A stretch of 53,464 nt of DNA from Sandaracinus sp. Lineage in GTDB: Bacteria > Myxococcota_A > Polyangia > Polyangiales > Houyiibacteriaceae. Below are positions 43,663 to 51,779 of the stretch, in pieces (position 1 is the stretch's first letter; every line of letters starts with the position of its first letter). The DNA is taken from contig JACKEH010000029.1 of the NCBI GenBank assembly GCA_020633125.1, positions 1-53,464 of the forward strand, in the 5' to 3' direction. Position numbers and translations under genes: made by a program. The notes under the pieces are model-generated. The model searched no databases, had not been told where the DNA came from, and worked only from the letters and a program-made list of their open reading frames with translations.

Positions 43663-44424
43663 ATGCGTGCTTTCGTACGTGGCGCCGCGTTCGTCGCGTT
43701 GTCGTGCGTGTTGGCGTGCGCCCAAGGCACCGACCCGCGAACCGTGGTGCGCGACGCGGGCGTCCGTGGCGTGGACGGTGGCCTCGACGCGGGCACACGC
43801 GAAGACGCGGGGACGCTCGTCGACGCCGGCTTCGGGCTCGACGCCGGAGCGGACGACGCGGGCATGGCCCCCGACGGGGGCGCGGACGTGCTCGACGGAG
43901 GCGCATCCGGCGCGGACGCCGGTGTCGACTCCGGGACCGACGCGGGAGTCGACGCCGGCACCGACGCGGGTGTCGACGCCGGTCCGCTCTGCCCCGTCAG
44001 CGGCACCTGCGCGACGCCTCGTCCACTCGGCTCGATGGACGGCGACCAAGGCACGGCGAGCTTGGAGACCACCGGTCTGACCGACGAATGGCTCTCGGTC
44101 ACGGTCGTCGACAACGGCAGCGTCTGGAACGGCGACCGTACCGTGCGGGTCAGCTTCGAGCTCGAGTCGACGGGCGACGCGCGCTACGAGCTCGTGACCT
44201 ACCGCGCCGCGACGAGCGCGACGCCCTTGGTTCGCGAGTGCACGGCGAACGAGTCGGTCGGAAGCGAGCGCGACGGCATGCAGACCCTCGCGCTTTCGTG
44301 GTCCGACGTGACCAACGGCATCTTCGCCTCGGACGGAGACGGACGCATCGTCTCGGTTCGCGTGCGTCACGTCTCCGGCCCGTGCGAAGGCGGCTGGCGC
44401 CTCGTCGCGTACGGCAACCGCTGA
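43663..44424 (+). CDS. DAG-linker lipoprotein of unknown function
   Basis: The 253-residue product has a lipoprotein signal (CVLAC, about residue 19) and a long Asp-Ala-Gly/Val-Asp-Ala-Gly linker (about 30-108). A ~140-residue beta-rich domain follows (DEWLSVTVVDNGS, DRTVRVSFELES, IVSVRVRHVSGPCEGGW). There is a likely disulfide pair CPVSGTC. It is probably surface exposed. The ATG at 43663 is chosen because it opens the signal peptide. It is divergent from the CapA-like gene across ~218 bases. Confidence 0.7.
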   Translation: MRAFVRGAAFVALSCVLACAQGTDPRTVVRDAGVRGVDGGLDAGTREDAGTLVDAGFGLDAGADDAGMAPDGGADVLDGGASGADAGVDSGTDAGVDAGTDAGVDAGPLCPVSGTCATPRPLGSMDGDQGTASLETTGLTDEWLSVTVVDNGSVWNGDRTVRVSFELESTGDARYELVTYRAATSATPLVRECTANESVGSERDGMQTLALSWSDVTNGIFASDGDGRIVSVRVRHVSGPCEGGWRLVAYGNR

Positions 44425-44456
44425 GCCGCGCGACCGCCAGGAGGCCTTCGTCGTTC

Positions 44457-44487
44457 CCTGAAGCGCATGTGTGTCGTGCGCTTCAGG
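44457..44487. terminator. Bidirectional hairpin between convergent genes
   Basis: A perfect 11-bp stem (CCTGAAGCGCA at 44457-44467 and its complement at 44477-44487) has a 9-base loop. It lies 32 bases after the lipoprotein stop and overlaps the last codons of the GST gene on the other strand. There is no U-run. Confidence 0.6.
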
Positions 44488-45346
44488 CGTCGGAGGGCAC
44501 GCGCGTCGCCTGATCGACGCGGTCGAGGTACGCGCGAAGCCGCGGCCGGCGCTCCACCGCGTCGCGTTGCGACGGCGTCAGGTCGCTCCGAAACGATTGA
44601 AGCTGCCCGAAGAGCGCGAAGTCCGCCGGACCGAGCGACGCCGAACACCACCCACCTCGCTCGGGAGCCCGACGTTCGAGAGCGTCGAGGAGCTTCTCGA
44701 AGCGCGCCCAACAACGCTCCGGTCCCGCCTTCCAGACGTCGCGCGCCACGAGCGACTGCACGATGCGACGCCGAATCATCGGGGCGACGATCGCGCGCAC
44801 GGGGGCCGGCGCGTCCGCGAAGAAACGCGTCTTCACGCGGGCCCAGTTCTCCTCGTCCGCCCAACGCGACGCCACGACGAAGCCGTTGAGCGCGGTGTCT
44901 GCGAGCTCCTCCCAGAGCACCGACTCGGCGCGCTCGGCCTCGGTCAGCTCGCTCGGCACCCACGTTTCGAGCGCGTCGACGATCTCGGTGGAGTCGTAGA
45001 CCGCCTCGCCGTCGACGAGCAGCACGGGGATCTGACCGAGCGGGTTGTAGGTGCGGTGATCGCTGGGCGCGACGCCGCGACGGGACGTGAAGACGAGGCC
45101 TTTGGCGGCCATCGCGCGGCGCACCTTCAGGCAGAAGGGCGAGTGGGTCTCCGCGGCCGGATCGCCCGTCTCGCCGAGCTCACAGAGCTCGAGCTTCGGG
45201 GCCTGTCCCGAGCGGGACTTCGGGGTGGCCCGTGCGTCGTGCTTCGAGGCGACTCGCGGGTCGCGCTTCGGGGCGACCCGCGGGGCGGACGTGTTCGAGG
45301 TCGGGGGTTCGTGGTGCAGCTCTCGGGTGACGGTCAGCTCGGTCAT
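44483..45346 (-). CDS. Glutathione S-transferase family protein
   Basis: The 287-residue product has a ~48-residue basic N-terminal extension, then a thioredoxin-like GST domain (about 50-130; SPFCLKVRRAMAAKGL, NPLGQIPVLLVDGEAVYDSTEIVDAL) and an all-helical C-terminal domain (about 135-287; GPADFALFGQLQS). QIPVL and DST are the glutathione-contact motifs. It probably conjugates or reduces a small molecule with glutathione; the SPFC cysteine suggests an omega-type redox active site. It is divergent from the WYL-type regulator, which may control it. An AAGGAAG ribosome site precedes the ATG. Confidence 0.85.
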   Translation of the reverse strand: MTELTVTRELHHEPPTSNTSAPRVAPKRDPRVASKHDARATPKSRSGQAPKLELCELGETGDPAAETHSPFCLKVRRAMAAKGLVFTSRRGVAPSDHRTYNPLGQIPVLLVDGEAVYDSTEIVDALETWVPSELTEAERAESVLWEELADTALNGFVVASRWADEENWARVKTRFFADAPAPVRAIVAPMIRRRIVQSLVARDVWKAGPERCWARFEKLLDALERRAPERGGWCSASLGPADFALFGQLQSFRSDLTPSQRDAVERRPRLRAYLDRVDQATRVPSDA

Positions 45347-45407
45347 GTCTTCCTTCCCGGCGCCCTCGTGGCCCTGGCGCCGACGAAGAGAAGGTGTCTG
45401 GCGCGAT

Positions 45408-45424
45408 TGTCAGCCTTGTGTCAG
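45408..45424. promoter_or_regulatory. Candidate operator with two TGTCAG direct repeats
   Basis: TGTCAG occurs at 45408-45413 and 45419-45424, 11 bases apart (one helical turn), in the 144-base divergent region between the GST gene and the WYL-type regulator. Known WYL-family regulators such as PafBC use a TTGTC-containing motif, so this is a reasonable but unproven target. Confidence 0.35.
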
Positions 45425-45490
45425 GTTTGTCTCGGCCCGCGTGACGCGGGGGATTCGCCCCGTGGGGGGCCTCGACGTCGCTGCAAGCCC

Positions 45491-46171
45491 GTGACCCGCA
45501 CCGAGAGACTCTTCGCGCTCGCCGAAGCCCTTCGCGCCCGCCGCTCCGGCGTCACCGCGGAGGAGCTCGCGGAGCGTTTCGGCGTCTCGCTGCGCACGAT
45601 CTACCGCGACCTGACGAGCCTCCGCCAAGCCGACCTTCCGCTCGCGGCGGAGCGAGGTCGTGGCGGCGGTTACGCGCTCGACCGCAGCTACACGCTCCCG
45701 CCCGTGAACCTCTCGCCGCGGGAAGCCGCGGTGTTGGTGCGTTCGGGCGAGCATCTGCTGGCGATGCGCATGATGCCGTTTGCGCGAACCCTCGCGAGCG
45801 CGCTCGACAAGGTGCGCGGTGCGCTCGGCAAGAGCGCGCAGCGTGAGCTCTCGGAGCGTCTGCGCAGCGTCGAGATGGTCGGCGTGCCGCTGCACGACGT
45901 CGACCCGCGGGTGCGGGAAGCGGTCGAACAAGCGTGGTTCGAGCAGCGACCGCTTCGCGTGCGCTACCTGAGCCCCGAGCACGTCGAGAGCGAACGTGTC
46001 GTGTGGCTGCGGCAGGTCGTCATCGATCGCGCGGAGATCTTGCTCAACGTCGACGACGTCGTGAGGGGTCCGCGGCAGCTCAAGCTGCACCGCTTGCTGG
46101 CCGCGGAGCTCGTCGACGAATCCGTCGCCACGACCCACGTCTCGCAGGCCGCGGGTGAGGAGGCGTCGTAG
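45491..46171 (+). CDS. YafY/WYL-type transcriptional regulator
   Basis: The 226-residue product opens at GTG with a winged helix-turn-helix (about 3-58; VTAEELAERFGVSLRTIYRDLTSL), then GGYALDRSYTLPPVNLSPREA, the linker typical of YafY regulators. The C-terminal part (about 140-215) is WYL-like but the Trp-Tyr-Leu signature itself is absent (RAEILLNVDD in that place) and the domain is short. The effector is unknown. It probably controls the divergent GST gene and itself. Confidence 0.85.
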   Translation: MTRTERLFALAEALRARRSGVTAEELAERFGVSLRTIYRDLTSLRQADLPLAAERGRGGGYALDRSYTLPPVNLSPREAAVLVRSGEHLLAMRMMPFARTLASALDKVRGALGKSAQRELSERLRSVEMVGVPLHDVDPRVREAVEQAWFEQRPLRVRYLSPEHVESERVVWLRQVVIDRAEILLNVDDVVRGPRQLKLHRLLAAELVDESVATTHVSQAAGEEAS

Positions 46172-46189
46172 CGCCGTTCGCCTCTCGGG

Positions 46190-46290
46190 TTCCTGACGCG
46201 AGAGCCGGCACCGGAACCGCGCTTCGCGCCTCAGAGGCAGAGGCCGAGACGGCGCTTCGCGCCACCGCCGCTTCGCGGCCTCAGGGCCGT
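46190..46290 (+). repeat. Dispersed intergenic element, copy C
   Basis: It is nearly the same as copy A at 23201, from TCCTGACGCGAG through CCGGCACCGGAACCGCGCTTC to CCGCTTCGCGGCCTCAGGGCC. It lies 19 bases after the WYL regulator stop. The rest of the 236-base gap to hemW (46291-46407) shows nothing else recognisable. Confidence 0.85.
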
Positions 46291-46407
46291 GCGTGTTCTT
46301 TCGCTCGCGGCCAGCGCCGGGAGACGAGGAGGCGCTCGTTCGCCAAACCGCGCTCGGTCACGCGCGGCGTTGCGTGACGCGCGGCTCTCGCGCATGACCT
46401 CCGGCCC

Positions 46408-47559
46408 ATGTCGCTCACGTCGGTCTACGTCCACTTTCCCTGGTGCGCGCGGAAGTGCCCGTATTGCGACTTCGCGACCCGTGGTGTCGACCCCGTCTCG
46501 ATCCCGCACGAGGCGTACGCCGACGCCGTGATCGCCGAGCTGGCGATGCGCGCCGACGCGCTCGCCGGTCGCACGCTCTACTCGGTCTTCTTCGGGGGCG
46601 GCACGCCTTCGCTCTGGTCCGGCGAGGCCCTCGGTCGCGTGCTCGCCGCGATTCGTTCCGCGTTCGGCGCCGAGGTGCCGGACCTCGAGATCACCGCGGA
46701 GTGCAATCCCTCGAGCCTCGACGACGCAAAGGCGCAGGCGTTCGCCGCGGCGGGCGTCAACCGCCTGAGCCTCGGCGTGCAGTCGCTGAACGACGAGCGC
46801 CTTCGTTACCTCGGTCGTCTTCACGATCGGAAGGGAGCGCTCCGAGCGCTCGCCGCCGCGCGCCGCGCGGTGCCGCGGGTGAGCGGCGACTTGATGTTCG
46901 GCATGCCCGACCAGACCGCCGACGCGCTGCGCGACGAGGTCCGCGAGATGCTCGACCAGGGCCTCGACCACGTCTCGGCGTACGCGCTCACGATCGAGCC
47001 CGGCACGCAGTTCGGCACCTTGTTGCGCCTCGGCAAGCTGCGCGTCGCGCGCGAGGACGACTACGCCGCGATGTTCGAGGTCGCCGAGCGCGCCTTCGAA
47101 GACGCGGGCCTCGTGCACTACGAGGTCAGCAACTACGCGCGGCCCGGCCAAGAGGCGCGGCACAACCTGCACTACTGGCGTGGCGAGGCCTACCTCGGCC
47201 TCGGTGCCGCGGCGGTCGGCATGCTCGACGACGCGGAAGGCGCCGCGCGCTGGACGAACCGCAAAGACGCCGAGCGCTACATGGCGTCGATCGGCGAAGG
47301 ACGCCTCGACCTCGAAGAGAGCGAGCGCCTCGACGCGCAGGACCGCATCCGCGAAGCGTTGATGCTCGGTCTGCGCACGAGCGAAGGCGTCGACCTTCGC
47401 GCGCTCGAAGCACGCGTCGGCCTCGCGTGGACGACGGGTCGCGCGCGTGAGGTCGAGCGACGAATGGCCGCGGGCGACGTCGTCGAGCGTGACGGGCGTC
47501 TCTTCGTGCCGCGTGAGCGTTGGCTGCGTCTGGACGGAATCGTCGCCGACCTCTTTTGA
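46408..47559 (+). CDS. hemW: HemW-type radical SAM protein
   Basis: The 383-residue product is a HemN/HemW-family radical SAM protein. The cluster motif CARKCPYC (C-x3-C-x2-C) with phenylalanine two residues later (CDF) marks HemW, the heme-binding chaperone-like branch, rather than HemN coproporphyrinogen oxidase. FFGGGTPSL, EITAECNPSS, RLSLGVQSLND, GDLMFGMPDQT and the C-terminal HemN_C region (LGLRTSEGVDL) are all present at normal length. It likely inserts heme into respiratory proteins. It is convergent with the kinase gene, with only 7 bases between stops. Confidence 0.93.
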   Translation: MSLTSVYVHFPWCARKCPYCDFATRGVDPVSIPHEAYADAVIAELAMRADALAGRTLYSVFFGGGTPSLWSGEALGRVLAAIRSAFGAEVPDLEITAECNPSSLDDAKAQAFAAAGVNRLSLGVQSLNDERLRYLGRLHDRKGALRALAAARRAVPRVSGDLMFGMPDQTADALRDEVREMLDQGLDHVSAYALTIEPGTQFGTLLRLGKLRVAREDDYAAMFEVAERAFEDAGLVHYEVSNYARPGQEARHNLHYWRGEAYLGLGAAAVGMLDDAEGAARWTNRKDAERYMASIGEGRLDLEESERLDAQDRIREALMLGLRTSEGVDLRALEARVGLAWTTGRAREVERRMAAGDVVERDGRLFVPRERWLRLDGIVADLF

Positions 47560-47566
47560 AGGGGGA

Positions 47567-50044
47567 CTACCAGCTCACGTCGCGCACGAGGCGGAAGCCG
47601 ACGTCGACGTAGCCGGTCCCTGGCGCCAACGCGGCACGTCCGCCCGCGCGCGCCGCCTCCACGGGCAGACGGTACGACCCCCCTCGCACCGCGCGTGGGA
47701 TGGGCTTGCCCGTCAGCGTCAGGCCCGCGTGCAGGTAGAGGTCCGCGGTCCACTCGCGCACGTTGCCCGCGAGCCCTCGCGCGCCGTAGGGTGAGCGATC
47801 GGTCGGGAACGCGTCGACCGCGCACGGCGAGCGCGGCGCCCAGCGTTCGGTACGCACGTGGCAGAGCGCGGCGTCGCCGAAATCTCCCCACGGGAAGCGC
47901 CGCCCGTCGACGCCACGCGCGAGCTTCTCCCACTCCGCTTCGGAGGGCAGTCGCCAACGTTTGCCCTCGCGTTTGCTCACCCAACGCGCGTAAGCGTTCG
48001 CGGTGTCCCAGCTCACCCCGACTGCGGGCCAATCGTGACGGAACGTGCCGAGGCCGTCGCGAAGTGTGGTCTCGCGATGCGACGCGCCGTCCGGCGACGC
48101 GAGGAACGCGAAGAGCTCCGCGAACGTGACCGGATCGCGTCGCGCGACGAAAGCCTCGACCCAACGCGACGCGCGCACTTCGTCGTCGTCGCCCAGCTCG
48201 CACATGCCTTCGGGTACCCACACCTCGCCGTCGGCCAAGTCGCCGACGCCGGGAAGCTTCACGGGCCAGAGCGCTTCTTCGCGCGGACGCCGACCACGCC
48301 AACCGTCGCGACGGCGCAGCGAGACGGGGACGAAACAACGCGGGCGCCCCTCGGCGATCAGCTCGAGGAGGTAGCTCCCGATCGGAAGCTCGCGGTCGAC
48401 GATCGGCGTACGCCCGAGGTCGCCGATCGCCTCGTGCACCATCTGCCGATCCCGCAGCACGTGGCGCCAGAGGCGAACCTCGCAAGGCACCGAGGTCGTG
48501 AACGAGAGCGACGCGTGGCCCGAGAGGTACTCCGCGTGCACGCCGACGTCGTGCGCACGCAGGGCGACCTCGTGGAAGTCGGCCTCGTCGAACGCACGGC
48601 GGCGCTCCGCGTCGCGATGACGCTCGAAGGCGTGCTGGGCGAGCAGCTCGCGCGCCTCGGGCAAACCAGGGGCGTGCACGAGCGCCTCTTCGAGCAGGCG
48701 CTCGATCTCGGCCATGCCCGTGGCAACCTCGCGTTCGATGAGCGCGGCTTCGTCCTCGCGTACCCAGGCGTCGCGCTTGTCGTCGACGGTCGCGCGTCGT
48801 GAGAGCGCGTCGAGCATGTCGCGCGCTTCGCGACGCAACGCTTCGGCCTGGTGTCGGCGGCGGACCAACTGCGGAAGACGCGCGCGGGCCGTCTTCACGA
48901 CCGCGAGCGCCTTCTCGCGCCGCAACGCGCCGTCCCGCCAACGCGCGATGTCGGCGCCGAGCTCGCCAGCGTCGGCGTAGCGATCGCCGGGCTCGGGCCG
49001 CATCGCGCGCGAGATGATCTCGTCGAGCGAGTCGTCGACGATCGAGCCCGGTCGACGCGGCAAGGGAGGCACCTCGCCTTGGCTCGCCAAGAAGACCAAG
49101 CGCGGCATGTTGCCCTGATAGGGCCGCTCGCCCGCGAGCAGCTCGAAGAGCATCACGCCCATCGCGTAGACGTCGGCCGGCGGACCCATGCGCTTCAGGT
49201 CCGAGAGCGCCTGCTCGGGCGGCATGTAGGCGGGCGTGCCGACGATCTCCCACGAGGTGGTGGTGCCGCTGGAGATCGTGACCGGCGGCTCGCCGGTGAC
49301 CTCCTCGACGGGCGCGCCGATCAAACGCGCGACGCCCCAATCCATCACGAGCACTTCGCCGAACGCACCGACCATCACGTTCATCGGCTTGAGGTCGCAG
49401 TGAATCACGCCGCGCGCGTGCGCGTAGGCCATGGCTTCGCACACGCGCTGGAAGACCTCGAGGCGACGCTGCTCGCCGAAGCCTTCGTCGTCCGCGTCGA
49501 GCAAGGCCGCGAGCGTGCGGCCGTGCACCTCCTTCATCGTGAAGTAGGGGCGACCGTCGGCGAGCTCGCCGACCTCGTGCACCGGCGGGATGCTGGGGTG
49601 CGCGAGCTGCGCGGTGATCTGCGCTTCGTCGAGGAAACGCGCGCGCAACCGCGCCGAGCCCGAGAGGTGCGCGTGCAGCACCTTCATCGCGAGGTTGCGG
49701 TTGAGCGACGTGTCGCGTGCGCGGTGGACCTCGCCCATGCCGCCTTCGGCGAGCAAGACGACGTGCTCCAGACGGGTGGCCGGCCGCGGCATCGAAGGCT
49801 CGAGCACCTCGGGCACGTCCTCGGGTCGCATCTCCGTCGTCGGCCGTCCGCTCGCGAGGCTCGGGCGCGCGGCCTGGGTCGCGAGCATGTCGACCGGCGA
49901 GTGTTGGGTCTCCGGGATCGGTCGGTTGCTTCGTGCGCGCGAGCCCGTCGCTTCGCGCGGCGACTCCTCCGAGACGTCACGCTCGCCGGCCGAGCGTTTG
50001 CCCTCCCGGGTCGGCGGCGCGTCGTCGTCGGAGGAAGGGGCCAT
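47567..50044 (-). CDS. Ser/Thr protein kinase fused to a formylglycine-generating-enzyme-like (SUMF1) domain
   Basis: The 825-residue protein has a ~90-residue acidic/Ser-rich N-terminus and a PknB-like kinase domain (about 92-375): LAEGGMGEV (98-106), catalytic Lys121 (AMKVL), HCDLKPMN (215-222) with HRD changed to HCD, DWG (235-237) in place of DFG, and GTPAYMPPEQ. A helical linker (about 380-470) and a central beta region follow, then a C-terminal SUMF1 domain (about 600-825; GVSWDTANAYARW, RLPSEAEWEKLARG, FPWGD, RGGSY, GFRLVRD). No membrane segment is evident. It closes a four-gene operon; its ATG overlaps the response-regulator stop by one base. Confidence 0.9.
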   Translation of the reverse strand: MAPSSDDDAPPTREGKRSAGERDVSEESPREATGSRARSNRPIPETQHSPVDMLATQAARPSLASGRPTTEMRPEDVPEVLEPSMPRPATRLEHVVLLAEGGMGEVHRARDTSLNRNLAMKVLHAHLSGSARLRARFLDEAQITAQLAHPSIPPVHEVGELADGRPYFTMKEVHGRTLAALLDADDEGFGEQRRLEVFQRVCEAMAYAHARGVIHCDLKPMNVMVGAFGEVLVMDWGVARLIGAPVEEVTGEPPVTISSGTTTSWEIVGTPAYMPPEQALSDLKRMGPPADVYAMGVMLFELLAGERPYQGNMPRLVFLASQGEVPPLPRRPGSIVDDSLDEIISRAMRPEPGDRYADAGELGADIARWRDGALRREKALAVVKTARARLPQLVRRRHQAEALRREARDMLDALSRRATVDDKRDAWVREDEAALIEREVATGMAEIERLLEEALVHAPGLPEARELLAQHAFERHRDAERRRAFDEADFHEVALRAHDVGVHAEYLSGHASLSFTTSVPCEVRLWRHVLRDRQMVHEAIGDLGRTPIVDRELPIGSYLLELIAEGRPRCFVPVSLRRRDGWRGRRPREEALWPVKLPGVGDLADGEVWVPEGMCELGDDDEVRASRWVEAFVARRDPVTFAELFAFLASPDGASHRETTLRDGLGTFRHDWPAVGVSWDTANAYARWVSKREGKRWRLPSEAEWEKLARGVDGRRFPWGDFGDAALCHVRTERWAPRSPCAVDAFPTDRSPYGARGLAGNVREWTADLYLHAGLTLTGKPIPRAVRGGSYRLPVEAARAGGRAALAPGTGYVDVGFRLVRDVSW

Positions 50045-50430
50045 CAGAGGTTCTCGAAGCCGAGCACCGACGCGGCGCGGCGCAGCACGTCGTCGGGGTC
50101 GAAGGGTTTGGTGAGGTAGAGGTCCGCGCCGACCTCGGCGCCGGTCACGCGGTCGAGCTCTTGGCCCTTCGCGGTCAGCATCATCACGAAGGTGCCGGCG
50201 AGGCTCTCGTCGGCTTTGACGCGCTTGCAGACGTCGAAGCCGTTCATCACCGGCATCATCACGTCCAGCAGCACGAGCTCGGGTCGCTCTCGGGTGATGA
50301 GCTCGAGCGCCTCGCCACCGTTGGAAGCGGTCAGCAGCTCGACGCCTTCGTCCACCAGCGGGTCGAGGGTCTGCTCGAGGAGGAGGCGAATGTGCGCCTC
50401 GTCGTCGACGATCAGGATCTTCTTGCTCAC
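50044..50430 (-). CDS. Single-domain response regulator
   Basis: The 128-residue protein is one receiver domain: acidic pair in ILIVDDEAHIR, phospho-acceptor Asp in LVLLDVMMP, the threonine in MLTAKG, and Lys in LTKPFD. There is no output domain, so it acts by protein contact, likely within the phosphorelay of the histidine kinase upstream. The GTG at 50430 overlaps the upstream stop by four bases (GTGA). Confidence 0.92.
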   Translation of the reverse strand: MSKKILIVDDEAHIRLLLEQTLDPLVDEGVELLTASNGGEALELITRERPELVLLDVMMPVMNGFDVCKRVKADESLAGTFVMMLTAKGQELDRVTGAEVGADLYLTKPFDPDDVLRRAASVLGFENL

Positions 50431-51779
50431 GTCCGCACCTCGTAGGCGGGCGCGTCCGGACGCGGAAGCGCCACACACTCACGCCGACCCCCGAGGGCCT
50501 GCGCGACGTCCGGGTCGACGAGCACGCGGCCCGTCGCCATCGCTTGAAGCGTCGCCGCGGCGCCGAGCCCGCGAAAGACGTCGCCGTGCCGTCCTTGGCG
50601 GTCGGGCTCTCCACGCGCGATGCCGACGCCCGGAAGGCGATCGAGCGGGCCCCCGCGACGACGCGCGAGTCGTTCGCCCAGCGCGAAAGCCGCGTCGATC
50701 GCGCGAAGGGCGGAGGCCGTGAAGCCCTCGTCGTGGGGGAAGACCGCCACGAGCGCCTCCGCGCTGTCGGCGTGCACCGTCGCGCCGTGCGAGAGCAACA
50801 CGTCGAGGGCGGTGCACGTCGCCGCCCCGAGCGCGTCGACCATCGCTTCGGTCGAGGCGGCCTCGCCGACACCGACGCCGGTTCGGGCGAGGTCGCAGTA
50901 GAGGACGGCCAGGCCTTCCCACGCGCGCTCGGCGCGGCCGGCGAGCGCGTCTTCGACGAAGCCGGGGGAGACGAAGCGGTCGATGCGCGTGCGAAGCGCT
51001 TGTTTGTGCAGTTGCTCGCGGTGCAGCACCGCGTGGCTGATCGCCGCCGCGCTGCTTCCGGCGAGCGAGGTCACGAGCTTCAGCTCGCCGGCGGTCCAGC
51101 GCGTTCCCGGGGTGCTCGTCACCCGAAGGATGCCGGCGACCGTTTCGCCGGTGCGCAAAGGTGCGCACACGAGCGAGCCGACGCCGAGCGAGAGGTCTCC
51201 TTCGGTGAGTGGAATCTCCTCCACGAGCTCGGCACGACCGCTGCGCAAGACCCGCCGCTCGAGGCTCTCTTCTTCCAGCGAGACACGGGGCGCTTCGTCG
51301 GCGCCAGCCACCGCCAACGCCTCCAGGGAGCTGCGACCGTCGCCCACGAGGTAGAGCGTGGCTTGTGCGGCCGAGAGGAAGCGCTGCGCTTCGTGCACGA
51401 CCATGTGGGCGATCTCGCGCACGTCGAGCACCCGCGAGAGCGCGTCGCCGAGGTCGTAGAGGACCGTGAGCTCCTTGTAGCGACCGAGGGTTTCCTGGGC
51501 GAGCGCGAGCTTCTCTTCTTCGCGCGTGAAGAGGTGCGCGATCCAGCGCGCGACGCGCTCCGCTTCGTCGGGGCCGGTGACGATGCCCACCACACGCGTG
51601 CCCACCCGAATCGGGTGTTGGCGAATCGCGTGTGGGCTGCCGCTCGGCTCGCCGAGCGAGATCAAGACCTTGCCTTCGAGGTCCTCGACGCGAACGCCAC
51701 CCGGCACCAACGCCGCGACGTCTTCGATCGCGCTCTTCTGCGCGCCGCGAAGCAGTCGCGTGAGCCGGAGCTCACTCAT
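50427..51779 (-). CDS. GAF-domain protein with degenerate nucleotide-cyclase-like C-terminus
   Basis: The 450-residue product has an N-terminal sensory region, a coiled coil near 90-110, and a GAF domain (about 115-265; DLGDALSRVLDVREIAHMVVHEAQRFL, SLVCAPLRTGETVAGILRV). The C-terminal ~170 residues follow the class III adenylate/guanylate cyclase fold (LAVLYCDLARTG, ADSAEALVAVF). However, the second metal Asp motif (usually GD) is not conserved, and a substrate-binding Lys is not obvious. It is probably a binding or signalling domain rather than a cyclase. Its ATG overlaps the histidine kinase stop by eight bases. Confidence 0.78.
   Translation of the reverse strand: MSELRLTRLLRGAQKSAIEDVAALVPGGVRVEDLEGKVLISLGEPSGSPHAIRQHPIRVGTRVVGIVTGPDEAERVARWIAHLFTREEEKLALAQETLGRYKELTVLYDLGDALSRVLDVREIAHMVVHEAQRFLSAAQATLYLVGDGRSSLEALAVAGADEAPRVSLEEESLERRVLRSGRAELVEEIPLTEGDLSLGVGSLVCAPLRTGETVAGILRVTSTPGTRWTAGELKLVTSLAGSSAAAISHAVLHREQLHKQALRTRIDRFVSPGFVEDALAGRAERAWEGLAVLYCDLARTGVGVGEAASTEAMVDALGAATCTALDVLLSHGATVHADSAEALVAVFPHDEGFTASALRAIDAAFALGERLARRRGGPLDRLPGVGIARGEPDRQGRHGDVFRGLGAAATLQAMATGRVLVDPDVAQALGGRRECVALPRPDAPAYEVRT

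Noticed and set aside
50427..51779. Active adenylate/guanylate cyclase
   Set aside because: The second metal-binding Asp motif and substrate residues are not evident, so only a cyclase-like fold is claimed.
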